Below the pieces are notes generated by a model. The model was not told where the DNA came from. It made no database searches and was given only the letters and a program-made list of their open reading frames with translations. Positions 17,701 to 27,300 of a DNA stretch of 39,563 nt are shown piece after piece. Origin of the DNA: CAYRUD01 sp964427425 (lineage in GTDB: Bacteria; Chlamydiota; Chlamydiia; Chlamydiales; FEN-1388); the NCBI GenBank assembly GCA_964427425.1, contig CAYRUD010000021.1, forward strand, positions 1 through 39,563, read 5' to 3'. Each line of letters begins with the position of its first letter. The stretch's first letter is position 1. Position numbers and translations under genes: made by a program.

Positions 17701-20700
17701 TTATTGAAAATGACTATTTTGACACTGCACTTTCTTTAGATCAGCTCAAAGAGATTAAAGAGGCGGTAGTTCAGATAAAAGATCGTAAATTGCTACAAGA
17801 GTTAAAAGAGCTTCAAATTGAAGCATTAGACGGTTATGTAGAGATTTTACAAGAGCATCTAGCAATTCTTGAGCAGCGTAAGAAACTGCGTAATGCGCTT
17901 GATTTTACTGGAATTACGCTTCCTGAAGCTTATGCGAAAAAGAAAAATACATTATTAGAGCTTGTCTCGAAAGCTTCGCAACAGAACATGGTTGAGGTCT
18001 CTCGGGAAGTATATGCCTTCAAGGAGCGAGTCGAACATATTCAGAGTCTTCTACAGAAAGTAGATTCATTACAAACAAGGCTTCAAAGTTGTACTCATGT
18101 TGATCCGAGCATACATGATCTTATCCAGCAAAAGCTTGAGAAAGTCACTAATGAAATAAAAAATAAAACGGAAATTGACGTTAGAGTCCTTTCTAATGAG
18201 GTTAGAGAAGCTACTACTCCACTTCAAGAATGTATTTCATGCCTTGAGAATATCTCGAAGCTCAGTAAAAGAAAGGAGGCAATACTCTCTTTTACCCATC
18301 TTCCAAATAATGACCTCATTCCGACTTTCAAAGCGATAAATGACACATGTAATCGCATTAAAGCTGTAGATCAAATAAATCTGAGCTGTAAGGCACATGA
18401 GCAACTATCGACAGTTGTTGAAAGGGTCCGAAATTATTCGAATGAGCTTCAACAAGCTATAACAGCCTACAACTGCAATATAGCTACTTGGAATGAGAGT
18501 GCTAAAAATGAGGTTATGAATGCGAGACAACTCTTAAAGTCTTTAGAAAAAAGCATTCATGAAGATGGCTCTCTACTTCAAGATAGCTCAATACTACAAA
18601 GTGGGGAGCTTCAAAGATATAATGAGATTCGAAAAGAACTTCATGAGCTTGCGAATGAGAAGCAGTGGGCTCAATTTCTTCCTAAACTCAATGGAGTGTA
18701 TAAAAAAGCGGTTGAGTTCAAAAAATTGATCCATGAGCAGCTTGTAAAAGAGAGAATATCGCTCAATTTAGCCGAAGGCGCAAAGCTCGAACACGGCTTT
18801 GAATTTCTTGATACAGCAAGGCAGGCATATAATCTCTCTCTTAAAAATATATCAGAAGAGAACAAAGCTTCATTTATTACACATAGAGAAAAGTTAGAGA
18901 GCCTCGAAAAGACCGCTAAGACTCTCTCATCCCAAATAAAAAATCAAAAAAAACAGCGAAAGGATCAATTTAACAAGCTCAGTACACAGGAACAACGGTT
19001 TGCAATTCATGCGATTTCAAAACTCGAGGAAAAAGAGCTGAGAATTCAACGAGCGCTCGAGTCAGTAAAATCTTGTACGTCGGTTCAAGAAGCTGAAAAG
19101 TGTATTCAACAAATAGAAAGCGATCTTAGATTGCTACAACAAAATGAGGTAAGAGGCGCAGAGCTTGCGATTGGAAATGCGGCTGAATTTTTAAAGAAAC
19201 TTTCTCCTATCTCTGCTTCGACTGAAGAGAGCATAAAAACTCTTCAAGATCTTCAATATCTTGATAGTCAAGGGGTGATCTCCCTTCATGAGCTCTTTTC
19301 TGATTTTGAAATAGGGCCTCTTGTCGTCACATTCATAGGCGCTATGGTTATGAACAACCAGTTGCTGAGCGAGGCAACAGCGTTTATCAATGAGGCATAC
19401 AAGAGAGATGAGCGTAATCGCAATATGGTTCAAGGTGAGCTTATTCGCATCTATCAAGCTTCTGTCATGAGATCATTTGAACAACAATGTGAAGAAATTT
19501 CAAAGGCAAATTCTGAGGATGAGTCATATGAAGATATAAGTAGCCAATTAGAAGGCTTGCAAGATGATCTTTATTCTCAAATGAAAGACGCCATCGTGGA
19601 ATTTAGAAGAGGCGTAGAAGAGGCAGGCTTTACTTTTGATAATCAAGAGACGCTCGGATGGCTGGGATCCTTTTCAATAGAAGCTCAAGATGTTATGTCA
19701 GCCGTTCAAGCTAATGCGATATATACGCTTATCGAAGATTTTGAGTCTTGTATCGATACATCCTCGTTAAGATATATTGAGGAGATGAAAGCCTTTGTTG
19801 ATGTTCAGAAGAGTATGTACAGTACGATTGCCTCTACCAATGATGTTCGGCAATTTCGACGATACAACGAGGCTGCTAAGAGAATCACCGCTCGCCTTAA
19901 AGTAACAAGTGACAAATTAGAGAATCAGGCAGAAGCACTAAAGACACAATCTTGGCAATCCTCAACTGTATATAAATGTATGCAGCTTGGAAAGCGCATA
20001 GTTTATCAAGGAGGTCTCTACGTAGCCGGAGGCGCTATAGCTTCTGTGGCAGTTACATCTGCTCCAATACTTGCTCCTGTTGGTGCGTTCATGGTAAGGA
20101 TGGCGTATCAAGATGCTATCAATATGGTATCTCAGCCGGTGGTAGACAAATTGGCAGAGAATCTACCTCAATCTATTCGTCCATATGCTAAGAGTATGAT
20201 GCAATTAGGGGTCTCAATCGGATCAAACAAGGTCTATACCGCGTTTGAGAATGAGATTGTTGAAGGAGCTGCATCTGTTGGCAATGTTGCATTAAATGTG
20301 TTGAAAGGAGCGTATAAGAGCTCTACTGCCGCTGATTACGTAGAGGTGTCTCAACATAGTGATAACGATAGCGTTGATGAAACTGAAGTCGATGAATCAG
20401 TCCAGGAAGTGGAAACTTCTGAACAAGTAGAAGTTTCTCAAGAACAAGAAATAGAGCATGGAAGTAGTGAATCTACTGACAAAGTAGAGGATCAAGCGGA
20501 ACAGGTAGAACAGAAAGATATTAAACAGAATGAAGTTAAAATAGAACAGAACCAACAAGAGACTACAAGCTCTGCTCAATACATAGGTAACGGTAAGACG
20601 CAGGGAGAGGTAACACAAAGTAAGGCTAAAATAGAAGCGTTTCGACAAAATGTGCAACAGTCTTCTCGTTTTGCAAACAACAAGATGGTGCTGAAAGATA

Positions 20701-21197
20701 ATCCGCAACCGTCAACAGAATCATCCATTCACACGTCCAGTACAAATTCACAAACCGTAGAGCAGGGGGCAAAAGAGTATATCCCTGCGGAGATTGATAT
20801 AAGCCAAATACCAGTGAATAACGTGCTCCGATCGGATGATATCATGGCTTACAAGATTTATGCCATTTCTGGGAAATTCGATAATACAAAGTTTACTGAT
20901 AAAGAGAGTGGAAAAGTCTTTAACTCATTTTGGGATGCTTTTCAGGCTGCTAAGGAGAAGTTTTCTGTTAGAGAGTCACAATCAGTGAATACTGCGGCTT
21001 CTGCTGATGTACAGGTGCATACTCAAGAAGGCGTATCTTTTTGGGATGTTGCTCGATCAACTGGTTGGGCTTTCCTCACAAGCCTTGCAAAGACAACTGC
21101 GCCAAGTCATGATTCTCTAAGAGACCAACAAGCTGTAGATAATGCTCGTAAGGAGATGCAGGATACATTGCTCAGATGGTTTCAAACTTCGAAATAG
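11730..21197 (+). CDS. Giant SecA/DUF3638-like helicase-core protein with coiled coil and hydrophobic segment (paralogue 2)
   Basis: A 3,155-codon frame. From the first ATG: TPR-like helices at ~405-460, then VFEVLLDIL just ahead of Walker A MGSGKT (K769), Walker B GDEIDDLL (D901, E902), SGMTGTS (1185-1191), YAQQYTVGTHI (from 1322) and QSIYRMRKIQDGQ (R1359, R1361). A Q-rich linker GQQTVIVLAQ begins at 1576, and ~1620-2700 is mostly charged, heptad-like coiled coil. A hydrophobic segment at ~2761-2789 (AGGAIASVAVTSAPILAPVG) could be membrane-inserted. Residues ~2870-2957 are an acidic Glu/Gln/Ser stretch, followed by a short C-terminal domain with two FW pairs. The second ATG (11766, residue 13) has the much better ribosome site AGAGAAAAGG five bases upstream and is the likelier true start. 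Its core aligns with the third giant protein (QLLMGSGKTFLLLPLLG is shared) more closely than with the first. ATPase activity is inferred from intact motifs; its biological role is unknown. Confidence 0.95.
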   Translation: MSTHCYLREKVAMEAKRSSDPTQNDYSAWVISNQPEKKGMYHLKDEKDKKKAVAISQAAKEAIEIGSNNNEISIKSLRVIQRDLQNRFKDIRVIGGILNKLYRFFHRDLEKKLSDTIIKQVEIRSKKHLEGERLNLLLQKVPTFRRNPEMRDAVEVLLRETKPEVRRDFVKSLFRGNVEPVLRELGLNNTLIDRFPQIYTEATPQGSFEQTSEAWDFSEFEKFCKSKRDDEADLSSEEKIKCARFIDTQLRTITDERISDYFSILSLLAPLRDKIDKADVNDNKLLSRYLSILEAKVRLLTKVIYHESKADSHLENKHALLKDKLFPDGKIALQSDKETAALYFLPQLGLPPRDNPTFGFIRKKGSDSLFLRMHLPKVILEENNKTIDVKIIDDKIVPIDERTLLPRFVAAHHLAQHGSVEDARKILDITFASKMLSDEELSCLKAVYDENPSLQDHIKLFYCNTRPYHVVKNDLLTECDSHFGYTALEVKLEEDKGLPYNPHKSIGKAPKIASMSQDTIPDSKDIPDEEKQQIFNNIATEFPIGSGEKTSEAKPQVQSEYKAFLQVAHSILKKSATEDSVDVPESLKRLYEELRGLSFNDRNKLGNYSLKDQIAQDKALSDKEEMELIVLASTKSSLKPSPDVATLMVYHAQERLKELFPKEDDCAKISAKLISFLSAKQKWQKSERIARTINSIVAVETEEAFKKLQSDLLSLIPSKIVYNPVEHPRFQVFEVLLDILIKPEQFDSLQKLSNVNNNVILQLLMGSGKTFLLLPLLGMLRANGDNISTVMLPEALLPTVLGQLKASLGGGFNQMVAELPIPQGRGITVQDLNQMERVLQDVQERRGCLLLSPNKKHILLNTFSLFMKEYEQEPSEEGALKVQKLARILAKFEEKESVIGDEIDDLLKTMLQYIIPLGKPVQYDKKSSHIISELVLNARDVAAKKELELDFSPTGVGKPYSIDLYHSEMKNDLAESALGMLQSEEFVDQEEATQWKKLLGDQERKNLLLNYLTIKERNEENEEDCKRCFELVSQLDNSLRDRIAELRFAIVNVLPKGFFSECNKEYGVTDEQKELLARPFSASQTPTETQFSNAVEQVSRTVQSYIKLGPPLEALKEIEKQYPKRLESLFGDHAKDLESLKQHLKINSAALRCFLQEFVFPTILVYPENIASTPQKLVDSSLSVSGMTGTSWNVVTMSKFTEIHSDMETEVKMLLRFLEKEQTKDIRIEAIEKTGSHDALLKKIENDTNSLALIDSGGWLRDVKVEDFALNILKVRADIDEVVFHNNEGKIVTLKRKSSEEDSFEITQDPPSSQMKKRFTVYAQQYTVGTHIDQADDAGSILTVGKKMILRDFEQSIYRMRKIQDGQKCLILVDDEVKREMESNLSLQPEAREEGFSKLTTLYRFLMTNQVQRRLDDNYTATHQRVKSALETTLRRAIFASVLQNNPDMETARLIWKNAKSIFVSREVVPQEEKDTGEELKSEKESKGNEPHHMSAWDRYGRIPQRISKADKVEKEISQYKKTFSSLAKIQKVQEALGVDDYNKASQRISTIINDCYNRDELDEMLLDEDMDSLVGQQTVIVLAQAGDQVQGGQRQVQQLQASHKVEASDKPVLDALVATDEVQKNMAQMKEWLETIETTLKEPEDNTLAAHRFYTSLKSEFDQLTNEYTKLAQTISERVTVESRMKASMLLARVGLLRLNAGKIEEFSIKEKEARALISQEYYLDEDACSKVGIETGKYKLMRNAFSALNDYCNHFQPNSKSSIEPFLRELNTRLEGAARLKNEFETYLEQQEAGIKNQIQLLLNEYKKHGIAGDGEVAILEQSSAPQKVIIINNKELNILADAIEKAKITTIRDEERRLQVIKEKLQKEKENALDRIRKIEATLSVLKENTKYAGEVAKFTKLCEQEIEKVKQFQEIEQLSTKRQLQDFASFTFSSTEKDVKDALRCEKLALTEKQALQDIDMQLDILSKWGKSGAALLEKLQGIKRSIIENDYFDTALSLDQLKEIKEAVVQIKDRKLLQELKELQIEALDGYVEILQEHLAILEQRKKLRNALDFTGITLPEAYAKKKNTLLELVSKASQQNMVEVSREVYAFKERVEHIQSLLQKVDSLQTRLQSCTHVDPSIHDLIQQKLEKVTNEIKNKTEIDVRVLSNEVREATTPLQECISCLENISKLSKRKEAILSFTHLPNNDLIPTFKAINDTCNRIKAVDQINLSCKAHEQLSTVVERVRNYSNELQQAITAYNCNIATWNESAKNEVMNARQLLKSLEKSIHEDGSLLQDSSILQSGELQRYNEIRKELHELANEKQWAQFLPKLNGVYKKAVEFKKLIHEQLVKERISLNLAEGAKLEHGFEFLDTARQAYNLSLKNISEENKASFITHREKLESLEKTAKTLSSQIKNQKKQRKDQFNKLSTQEQRFAIHAISKLEEKELRIQRALESVKSCTSVQEAEKCIQQIESDLRLLQQNEVRGAELAIGNAAEFLKKLSPISASTEESIKTLQDLQYLDSQGVISLHELFSDFEIGPLVVTFIGAMVMNNQLLSEATAFINEAYKRDERNRNMVQGELIRIYQASVMRSFEQQCEEISKANSEDESYEDISSQLEGLQDDLYSQMKDAIVEFRRGVEEAGFTFDNQETLGWLGSFSIEAQDVMSAVQANAIYTLIEDFESCIDTSSLRYIEEMKAFVDVQKSMYSTIASTNDVRQFRRYNEAAKRITARLKVTSDKLENQAEALKTQSWQSSTVYKCMQLGKRIVYQGGLYVAGGAIASVAVTSAPILAPVGAFMVRMAYQDAINMVSQPVVDKLAENLPQSIRPYAKSMMQLGVSIGSNKVYTAFENEIVEGAASVGNVALNVLKGAYKSSTAADYVEVSQHSDNDSVDETEVDESVQEVETSEQVEVSQEQEIEHGSSESTDKVEDQAEQVEQKDIKQNEVKIEQNQQETTSSAQYIGNGKTQGEVTQSKAKIEAFRQNVQQSSRFANNKMVLKDNPQPSTESSIHTSSTNSQTVEQGAKEYIPAEIDISQIPVNNVLRSDDIMAYKIYAISGKFDNTKFTDKESGKVFNSFWDAFQAAKEKFSVRESQSVNTAASADVQVHTQEGVSFWDVARSTGWAFLTSLAKTTAPSHDSLRDQQAVDNARKEMQDTLLRWFQTSK
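20010..20100 (+). other. Hydrophobic segment in paralogue 2
   Basis: This part of the second giant gene encodes ~29 residues rich in Gly, Ala, Val and Ile with no charge until the final Arg, unlike the highly charged coiled coil before it and the acidic tail after it. It is long enough for one membrane span or a membrane-inserting hairpin, since two prolines lie near its middle. It could instead be the core of a small folded domain. The other two giants have nothing similar at this position. Confidence 0.55.
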
Positions 21198-21213
21198 CCA
21201 ATTCTTGCCCCAT

Positions 21214-21256
21214 AGAGCGAATCACTCGAGTAGAGTGATTCGCTCTTCTTCCCCTT
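21214..21256 (+). terminator. Terminator between giant genes 2 and 3
   Basis: AGAGCGAATCACTC (21214-21227) pairs perfectly with GAGTGATTCGCTCT (21233-21246): a 14-bp stem with a 5-base loop, followed by TCTTCCCCTT. It starts 16 bases after the stop codon of the second giant gene. The stem is strong and the T-tract modest. Confidence 0.8.
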
Positions 21257-21298
21257 ATACACTCTCTTTTTTTCACTTCTTTTTAGTTAAATAAAATA

Positions 21299-21329
21299 TT
21301 TCCTTTGTCGTATCTAGGGATGCTATACG
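21299..21329 (+). promoter_or_regulatory. Candidate extended -10 promoter of the third giant gene
   Basis: TGCTATACG (21321-21329) is an extended -10 type box, with a poor -35 match TTTCCT (21299-21304) 19 bases from the TATACG hexamer. It sits 42 bases before the start codon and shares ATGCTATA with the candidate promoter of the first giant gene. Visual match only. Confidence 0.35.
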
Positions 21330-21370
21330 TAAAAGATGTAATCATCGGCCTTTCTTAGTACTTCAAATGG

Positions 21371-24300
21371 ATGTATGAGAGTATGGAAGTAAATTCGAAT
21401 AATCAAATTCCCCCTTATTTCTCAGTCGATAAGAAAGGAAAGCTCCTTCGAACTGATAAAAAGGGAAGCCTATACTCTATCGCTAAGATGATAACGAGTT
21501 TCGAAAACATTGAGACGCGTGATCTTGAAAGGTTAAGAGAAGCATTTCAAAAGAAATTCAAATCCAATAAGGGTCTTTCAATAATACGTTCCATTCGGAG
21601 AAAGCTCTTCGATCGAAGTACCGGACTTTTTCAAGAGCGCCTTAATACCGAGATTCAGGAAAGGGCTCAACAAAGAAAGGCTAAAGCAAAGCTGCAGCGT
21701 GATCAAACTATAGAAGCACTTAACAGTGCTAAAACTGAAGCTCTAGGAGGTAATTTTATTCCTCTCTTAGAGCTTTGTTCAAAAGCTTTCTGTAGTCTCA
21801 CAGGAAATGAAAAAGAGCTTCTTTCTCTGTATCTTAAAAACGCCTATTCTAATGACAAAAGAACAGGTGTTGACGAAAGAACAGGTGTTATCGAAAAGAT
21901 TGTAAAGGGAAATGCACATGACGTCATCTTTGAATTGTTAAGAAGGCAAGAGCTTCACGAGACTTTTCCGCAACTTATCTTAAATACACCCTGTTTTATA
22001 AATTTAGTATCCTTTGAGAAATATTCAGAGGAAAGAGTCCAAGAAGCCCTCTCTCTTTTACAGAGTACAACTGCAGCTGTAGGTGATCTTGAGACTTTTA
22101 TCCAAAGTCCCGACTTTAAAGAATTAGAGAACGATACCTCAAAAAAGCGATTAGATGTATTAGCCGGATACGTACGAGCTAAATATGCGCTTCTTTCCAA
22201 GTCAGTTCAGAATAAAAGCTGGTATTCAAAATTACTTCATGAGAAGTCATTCGAGATTACAGAAGATGGCATCACGTACGAATATCAGGTAAGTGATCGT
22301 GGCATCACTCCTAAAAAAGAGAGTATAACCTCACGACTTGTTCTGGTTTCATCTCTCATCTTATTCAATGATTGGAAGCGAATAGGCAAGGTCTTCTCTG
22401 TTGCAGCTATTTCGGATGGAGAGCTCAAGGATCAAGATATAACTCTTCTAAAACGGATGGCTGAACTAGATGTAGAGGATAATACAGCAGCTGCAAGTAC
22501 AGCATTACGCGCGTTCTATATTCTCATGTCAAAAGGGCTGATTGAGGAGAAAGACAAAGAAAAGATTACGCATGCTTTAGATTCATATGAGAAGAATAAG
22601 AAAAGAGGATTTCTCCTTGAGTCGTATGAGCTCCAAGCTCTCAGGGCTTTTATTGGTAAAGATCAAACAGCCAATACATCTAAAAAGAGCTTACCATCAA
22701 AAGAAAGGAAATCTTCTGTAAATGGTGAGTCGAGAGGAAAAGAGCTCAAAGCTCAAGAGATTCATAAGAAAGTACAGCCATATCAAGTTGAATTTCAGAA
22801 GAGATCTGAAGGGAGTTTAAAACTTGAAGGGAAGTCCCAAGTCAAAGCAGCTTACGATCATTTTCTTCAAACGGCAAATGAGATCTATACAAAACAAGAT
22901 CGAGCTCAGGAGAGCTTTGAAGCTCCAAAAGCATACAGCGAATTACTGAATCATCTCGCAGATAAGGATCTCTTTTTAAAGAGTCTTGAAGGTATCGAGA
23001 GTACATTTCAAAAAGACTACGATACCAAATTTGTGGAGCTCTTTGCACTATTGCCAGAAAACCCTCCAGCTCTCGATCAGATATTGATTTATTATGCGCA
23101 AGGAAGGGTTGGTGAAGTTCTAAAGCTACAAGATGAGCAGAAGTTTCAAGATGAGCAGAAGATTGCTGGTATAAATAAGACTATACAAGAGCTTTTAAGC
23201 CGCAAGCAAGAGCTTCAAAAGTGTGAAAGGATCAGAGACGCTGTACAACAAAAAGGGCTTGATAAAGGATGTAAGGATCTGATCACTGCTCAGAGGTGCT
23301 ATACAGATGAAGAAGCACTTAAAAAACCCTATTTACAGGTTTTCGAGGTTTTCTTAGGGGTTTTTGCACGAGATAAACAGATAGAAGTCATTGAAAAGTT
23401 AGCGGATGCTGACTCGAAAGCTGTTGTGCAGCTCCTCATGGGATCTGGGAAAACATTCCTTCTTCTTCCACTTCTTGGATTCATTCGTGCGGATGGAGAT
23501 CATATTGCCTCCCTTATGATCCCTGACGAGTTGTTCAATGACCAGATTAATTCCCTGAAATCAACGCTAGGGGTTACTTTCGGGAGCAGTGTCTATCAGT
23601 TTCCGGATCTAAAGCCGGAGGTAACAAAGGAAGAGCTTGACTCCATTTTTGCGAAGCTTGAGTTCATTCGTGACTCAAGAGGTGTTGTTGCTACAACGCC
23701 GCAAAGAAAGCACGCGCTCTTAAACCTCTTACCTATTCTTCTCCAGAAGGGAAATGAGCCAGGCAATATTGAGAAACTCCAAGCATTAGTCAGAATTCTT
23801 CGCATTCTCGCAGAATGTGAAAGTTCATTAGGTGACGAGGTTGACACCCTTCTTAAGACAACACTTCAATTTATCATTACTCAAGGAGATGGCGCTCCAT
23901 ATAATCAAAAGTGGGCTCAAGCGATTGCGGATCTCTCACTCCATGCAATTTATAACGTGTGCCCTAAGGGGTTTTTGGTTAAAGAAGAGGATTTTTGGAC
24001 GTCGAGTAGAGACGCCTTAGCGCCAGTGTCTCAGCTTGTGGAATTCACCAAAAATAACCTTGTAAAAGATCTGCCCTCAAGCGAGTGTATCGATACGATA
24101 CTGTCAGTGAGAAAAAAGACTGATGAAAATAAAAAGGCCTGCCGGGAAGCTGAAGAGTATATAAACAAATTAAAGCCTGATCAGCGTAAATATCTCTTAG
24201 CGCTTCGTACGGCAATACAGACAGTTATACCTCAAGCTCTTACTTCATATTATAATTCAGAATATGGAGTCCGTAAGGATCCTAAGGATCCAATTGCCTG

Positions 24301-27300
24301 TCCATTCCAAGGTCCAGACTGTCCAACAAAGACTCAATTCAGTAGTCCGATCGAGCAGATTGTCCGCTCCATTTTTGCTCTTAAGCTCAAAGGAGCTGAA
24401 GAGAATGCATTGCGAGAGAATGCTCTCAGCGATTTGCTAGCTAAAGTTGTCGTATATCCAGCAAGAGTTGCAAGTACTGCGCAGAAGCTATTTAGCTCAG
24501 CGAGCAGTTTCTCAGGATTTACCGCGACAACTTGGAATGCGTCGACATTCCCAGCTTTTGATAATATTTTCCCTGACACTGAGCAAGAAGTTGAGGCCCT
24601 TCTCAATCTTGGCGAGAAGGCCGAACGCGGAGAGATTACCTTTCAAAAGAAAGCCTCTGGAAAGAGCGCGAAAGCTGAGCTTATAGATCAGATTACACGT
24701 GGGGAAAATCCTCCTGTCTGTCTTATCGATACTGGCGGCTGGCTTCGAGATACCTCAATTCAACAATTTATAAAGGACATTTTTGAGGCTCGTCAAGATA
24801 TTGAGAGCATTGTTTACCACGATGAGAATGGGCAACTTAAAAGACAGTTGAAGGATGGTAAAATTGAAGATTTTCATTCTGATGCAAGCGATGATCCTTC
24901 CAAACGATTTACCATTTATCAGCAGCAGTATGTAACGGGTACAGACATTAAACAAGCTCCGACCGGGTGTGGCTTGCTCACGGCATGGAATAAAATGATT
25001 CTTCGTGATGCTCAGCAGAGTATCTTCCGTCTTCGGCAGATCATGCAGGATCAAAGTTGCTCAATCTTGTACGATGATGAATTTGATACATCGATGGCTT
25101 CAACCATTGAAGAGCATACTGTAGGGGAGGAAATTACATTTCAAAGATTCCTTCGCTATTTAATGACTTCTCAAGAGATGAAGCGTATCCAAGAAAATTA
25201 CAGTGCGGTTCATCAGAGGATGAAAGATGTTCTCGAAAAGAAAGTTCGAGACTTCATTCTCGAGAAGGGTGTTACAGCCGAATCGCCTAAGGATTTTAAT
25301 GCCATTTTTGATGCTTTTGAAAAGGCAAAATGGCTATTTGTCGAAAATGAGGATGATGTCGGCTCTACAAACTGGGAATTTCCGAAGGATGTATTGAGAG
25401 AAGAGCGACTGAAAAAAGACGTAGAATCCTATGAAGAAAGATTCAAGTCGATTTTGACAGACCTCGGAATGTCTGAGACAGAGGTTAAAGTACTTCTTAA
25501 TAATTGTTACGATCTTGAAGATCTCGATGAGCGTCTTGAGATGGCGTCTTCTGAGTCTGAGAAATTGACATCACAAATTGGACAGCATGTCTTCATTCAA
25601 AACCATGTAGCGAGTGTGAATATCTCTGTTCAAGAGGCTGCTCTTGCAGTTGAGCCGCATAGTATTTCTCAGGAGACAGAAGAGCGTCTTCAGTCGAATA
25701 CAAACGCTGAATTAGAAGATCTTACAAATTCTTCAGCGATTCAAACAGCAAATGATCATGCAATACCAATCAATCAGATCACACAAGAAAATCCTCTAAA
25801 TGTCCTTGAAGCGGTTGAATTAGAATCAGAAGAGATCGTGCATCAACAAGTAGAAGAATCTACTGATGCTCAAAATGATAAGGGCTTAGCCAACAACAAT
25901 GAGCTTGAACTATCACAAGAAGCTGATCTTGACGAAGACCTACAAGTTGAGTTAGACGAAATTGCAATACCTGAGACAAACCAAGTTGAGATTGAGCAAG
26001 TAACAAGAAGAAAAGAAGCGCTCAAGGCTCAATTTGAAGAGAATATAAAAGAAGCTGCCAAGCTTCACGAGGAGTATGCCGCTCTAACAAAGACTGCATC
26101 TGAACTTGGAATCGAATCCATCTCTTCTGAAGCGATTCAACGAGCTGAAACTCAGCTTAAAGCTATTCAAGAAGACTTTTCAAAAGAGCTTAGGCTATTA
26201 GACCTCAATCAAGTAGAGCAGAGTTTGAACACCTTTAAAACTCAACTCGAAAACGTTAAGAGTGATATTGCACGGCTACGCGATCTCTGTGCAGATAAAG
26301 AAAATGAAGTCAGAAATGAAAACACTCAGGAAGTTCAGAAGCTTTCGAAGGCAGACAATCTTATTCACCTGGAGGTAGAAGATCTTGATGATCTACTCGA
26401 TAGGAGAAGGGAAGTGTCAGAGCTTACCTTAGTACAGAGTAATATTGAGTCATTAAAAGAAGACACTCATAATCATCTGCTCTCGAGTATTGAGCAAAAG
26501 ATCGATCAAGCTACTATCCTCGAGAATGATTTTGGAAAAGAAGTTGAGCGAGCAAAACTTTTAGATATCGAAACTCCCGATCAGGAGAAAACTCGTACAG
26601 CGTTACAAATTCTGAATAATAGCTTGTCCACTGTCCAGAATGGTGATCTCTCAGTAGTAGAGTCCATACAGAATGAAATCGCGCAAGCTGATGAATATAT
26701 CGACAGTGCTCAAGAACAGTTGGAGCAACTCAAAGCTCAGTGTGAAGTAAAAGAGCGTCTTGAAGAGATCAGTATGAAGAAGAGCCTCGGTGAGCTTCTT
26801 CAGCAATATCATAAGCTTGGATTGGACGTAAGTGAAGTTGAGGATGTTATAGAAGAAGTTTCATACTCAACGAATAATCGCTCTATGCTTCTCAACTCAA
26901 TACAAAAGTTTCAAAAAAATGCCGAGCTTCGCCAACAGGCGATTCAAGAGCAAAAAGAGACTCTAGATCGCTTAATACAAGAGCATAGATTAATCCTTTC
27001 AAAGGATTCTTCAGCGGTAGGGTTTAAGGAGATACATGAAGAAGCAATCCAGAATTTTACTCAATTATTAAAGCTTCTTGATGATCCTACAGAGAGAAAG
27101 AAGTTTCAAGAGCTGACAGAGAGGATTGCTCAGAAGACAGAGGAATTTTCGATCTCTAAGTGCCAAGAGCGAATAAAAGAGATCAATTCCCGCTTTAAAA
27201 AGTCAATAAAAGAGCTGAATCAGCTGAAAAAGCATGTTCAAGATGCTAGAACCCGTATTAATGGCTTAAGTTCTATTGCATCGCGTCTCAACTGTGAAAG

